Assembly (NCBI RefSeq): GCF_025685645.1
Contig: NZ_JAGSYF010000002.1
Coordinates: forward strand, 682,001 to 746,000
Origin: Edaphobacter bradus
Lineage (GTDB): Bacteria > Acidobacteriota > Terriglobia > Terriglobales > Acidobacteriaceae
Direction: 5' to 3'
DNA length: 64,000 bases
In this document: in pieces, positions 63,010 through 64,000 of the stretch
Layout of the letters: every line of letters starts with the position of its first letter
Position numbering within the stretch: position 1 is the first letter of the stretch
The notes under the pieces: generated by a model
Told to the model about the DNA's origin: nothing
The model's input: only the letters and a program-made list of their open reading frames with translations
The model's database searches: none
Translations under genes and position numbers: made by a program

Positions 63010-64000
63010 TCACTCACCGGGATCACCGGTGAGGTTGAGGGTGAGGTTGGCGGCGACTTCTGGGCGAGAGCGGGGGGCTTTTTTGAAGGTGACCTCGCGG
63101 ACGTGCAGGGGGCGTTCGAGGCGCTGGGTTCCTTCGAGCAGGCCCTTGATGGTTAGGAGTTGGAGGCGGGGGTATTTGGTGCCGTCTGAGGAAGTGTAGA
63201 AGCCGGCTTCAGCGGCGCGCTTGCGCATGGGCTTCGTCGGTTCGGCTAAAGAGATAAACGCGCCGATGTCGGCACTTTCCGCAGCGAGTGTACCCGCTAA
63301 ATCGCGCAACTCGGAGTCTTCTACGCTCTGGCCTCCCTTTACGGAGAAAATGATCTGCTTCGTTTTTCCGGTGTTGTCGTCGTGGAAGTTCTTTCGCCCG
63401 TCTACTCCGCGATCCGCTCCTCTTTTGTCACTGTCCGCCACTCTTGCACCGACTAGTCCTAGAGCCCACGCTTGGAACTGAAACTTGTTCTCAGAGGCGA
63501 GTTGTTGGGCACCGGCGACGTCGGTGGGCTCGCCGATGACTTCGTAGGTCTTGCGGATTTCGGGGGTGAAGGAGTCGTCGAGACGGGTCTTGATGAGGCC
63601 TACTGCGAGATGGGTGATGTCGATGCCGATCCAGCGGCGGTTGAGTTTTTGCGCGACCTGCACGGTGGTTCCGCAACCGCAGAAGGGATCGAGCACTACG
63701 TCGCCTTCTTGAGAGCTGCTGTTTAATATGCGTTCGAGTAAGCCCTCGGGCTTTTGAGTGTCATACCCGAGTTTTTCGGCCTCGTGGCCAAGCCATTTCA
63801 CATCAGCATCAATACTTTCTTCTGTTCCGAAAAGCGTTCCCTCGGTGTATGGCTGGCATGCCCAAATATCTTGATACGGAATCCCTGACCCGAGGTATTG
63901 CTTGTATTTCGGCTGTCCCATCCCATTTCTCGGGATGTAGATCATGCCCGCGTCATTGAGAAAGTCAAGCTTGCGTTGTGTGGTCCACTCTGCCGCTTCC
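63010..64000 (-). CDS. DNA methyltransferase fused to restriction-type nuclease domain, 5' end cut by window edge
   Basis: About 330 C-terminal residues are visible; the frame is open to the right edge. The N6/N4-type DNA methyltransferase part shows MIYIPRNGMGQPKYKQYL, a target-region block, TQKPEGLLERIL and SAM motif I VVLDPFCGCGTTVQVAQKLNRRWIGIDIT. The catalytic (D/S/N)PP(Y/F) motif must lie beyond the edge. The last ~150 residues (QFQAWALGLVGARVADS, GADRGVDGRKNF, KQIIFSVKGG) look like a PD-(D/E)XK/Mrr-type restriction domain with GVDG and the VKGG lysine. It would be a one-protein restriction-modification enzyme or a methyltransferase with a nuclease-like specificity domain. Confidence 0.85.
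   Translation of the reverse strand, partial: EAAEWTTQRKLDFLNDAGMIYIPRNGMGQPKYKQYLGSGIPYQDIWACQPYTEGTLFGTEESIDADVKWLGHEAEKLGYDTQKPEGLLERILNSSSQEGDVVLDPFCGCGTTVQVAQKLNRRWIGIDITHLAVGLIKTRLDDSFTPEIRKTYEVIGEPTDVAGAQQLASENKFQFQAWALGLVGARVADSDKRGADRGVDGRKNFHDDNTGKTKQIIFSVKGGQSVEDSELRDLAGTLAAESADIGAFISLAEPTKPMRKRAAEAGFYTSSDGTKYPRLQLLTIKGLLEGTQRLERPLHVREVTFKKAPRSRPEVAANLTLNLTGDPGE

Overview
The window reads as a chromosomal segment of an Acidobacteriota bacterium, most likely class Terriglobia (the Granulicella / Edaphobacter / Terriglobus group). The reasons are moderately high GC, three very large Oar-like TonB-dependent receptors with an N-terminal carboxypeptidase-like plug extension, an alternative complex III (Act) operon joined to a caa3-type oxidase, a PEP-CTERM protein, a hopanoid-type glycosyltransferase, MacB-like permeases without a fused ATPase, and many small hairpin repeats between genes. 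The organism is inferred from gene content only; there is no rRNA and I recognised no tRNA.

Layout. 1-15 kb: a truncated Oar-like receptor (-), a GH63-like glucosidase (+), a rhomboid-fold protein that has lost its catalytic dyad (-), an M28 peptidase (-), a LysW-like mini protein and a one-domain secreted protein (+), a second full-length Oar-like receptor (-), a cupin (-) and an acyl-CoA carboxylase carboxyltransferase (-). 15-18.4 kb: a GH5 glucanase lipoprotein with a LacI-type operator, a sigma70-like promoter and a decayed lectin tail, then DinB-like and SDR genes. 18.4-21.7 kb is an accessory island: REP-like hairpins, a frameshifted REP-associated tyrosine transposase (RAYT), and a two-gene cassette of a four-TM membrane protein and a cytoplasmic trypsin-like protease. 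prmC follows.

22.8-36.5 kb is a 12-gene minus-strand operon: actA-B-C-D-E-F, a conserved one-TM protein, SCO1, and coxII(+cyt c)-I-III-IV. The genes overlap or abut almost throughout. It encodes a complete quinol to oxygen electron path (quinol -> Act complex -> cytochrome c domain -> A2-type haem-copper oxidase) and ends in a clear terminator.

37-51.8 kb holds an AlkA-like glycosylase, a secreted beta-propeller lipoprotein, a DUF2809 gene without a standard start codon, a GH57/DUF3536 enzyme, GT87 and Rieske oxygenase genes, an ArnT-like glycosyltransferase with a REP hairpin inside its reading frame, a PEP-CTERM protein, a tandem pair of TPR proteins and an HpnI-like GT2. 52-56 kb holds two MacB-like permeases around a small membrane protein, then an ArsR/SRPBCC pair under a long perfect palindrome. 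56-64 kb holds the third Oar-like receptor, an endonuclease III homologue without the lyase lysine, an isoaspartyl peptidase/asparaginase, a small hypothetical gene, and the 3' part of a DNA methyltransferase fused to a nuclease-like domain.

Two repeat families stand out: REP-like hairpins with a constant head and copy-specific, always self-complementary stems, and a roughly 230-290 bp composite element centred on a hairpin (three copies). The best candidates for something undescribed are the protease/membrane cassette and these two repeat families.
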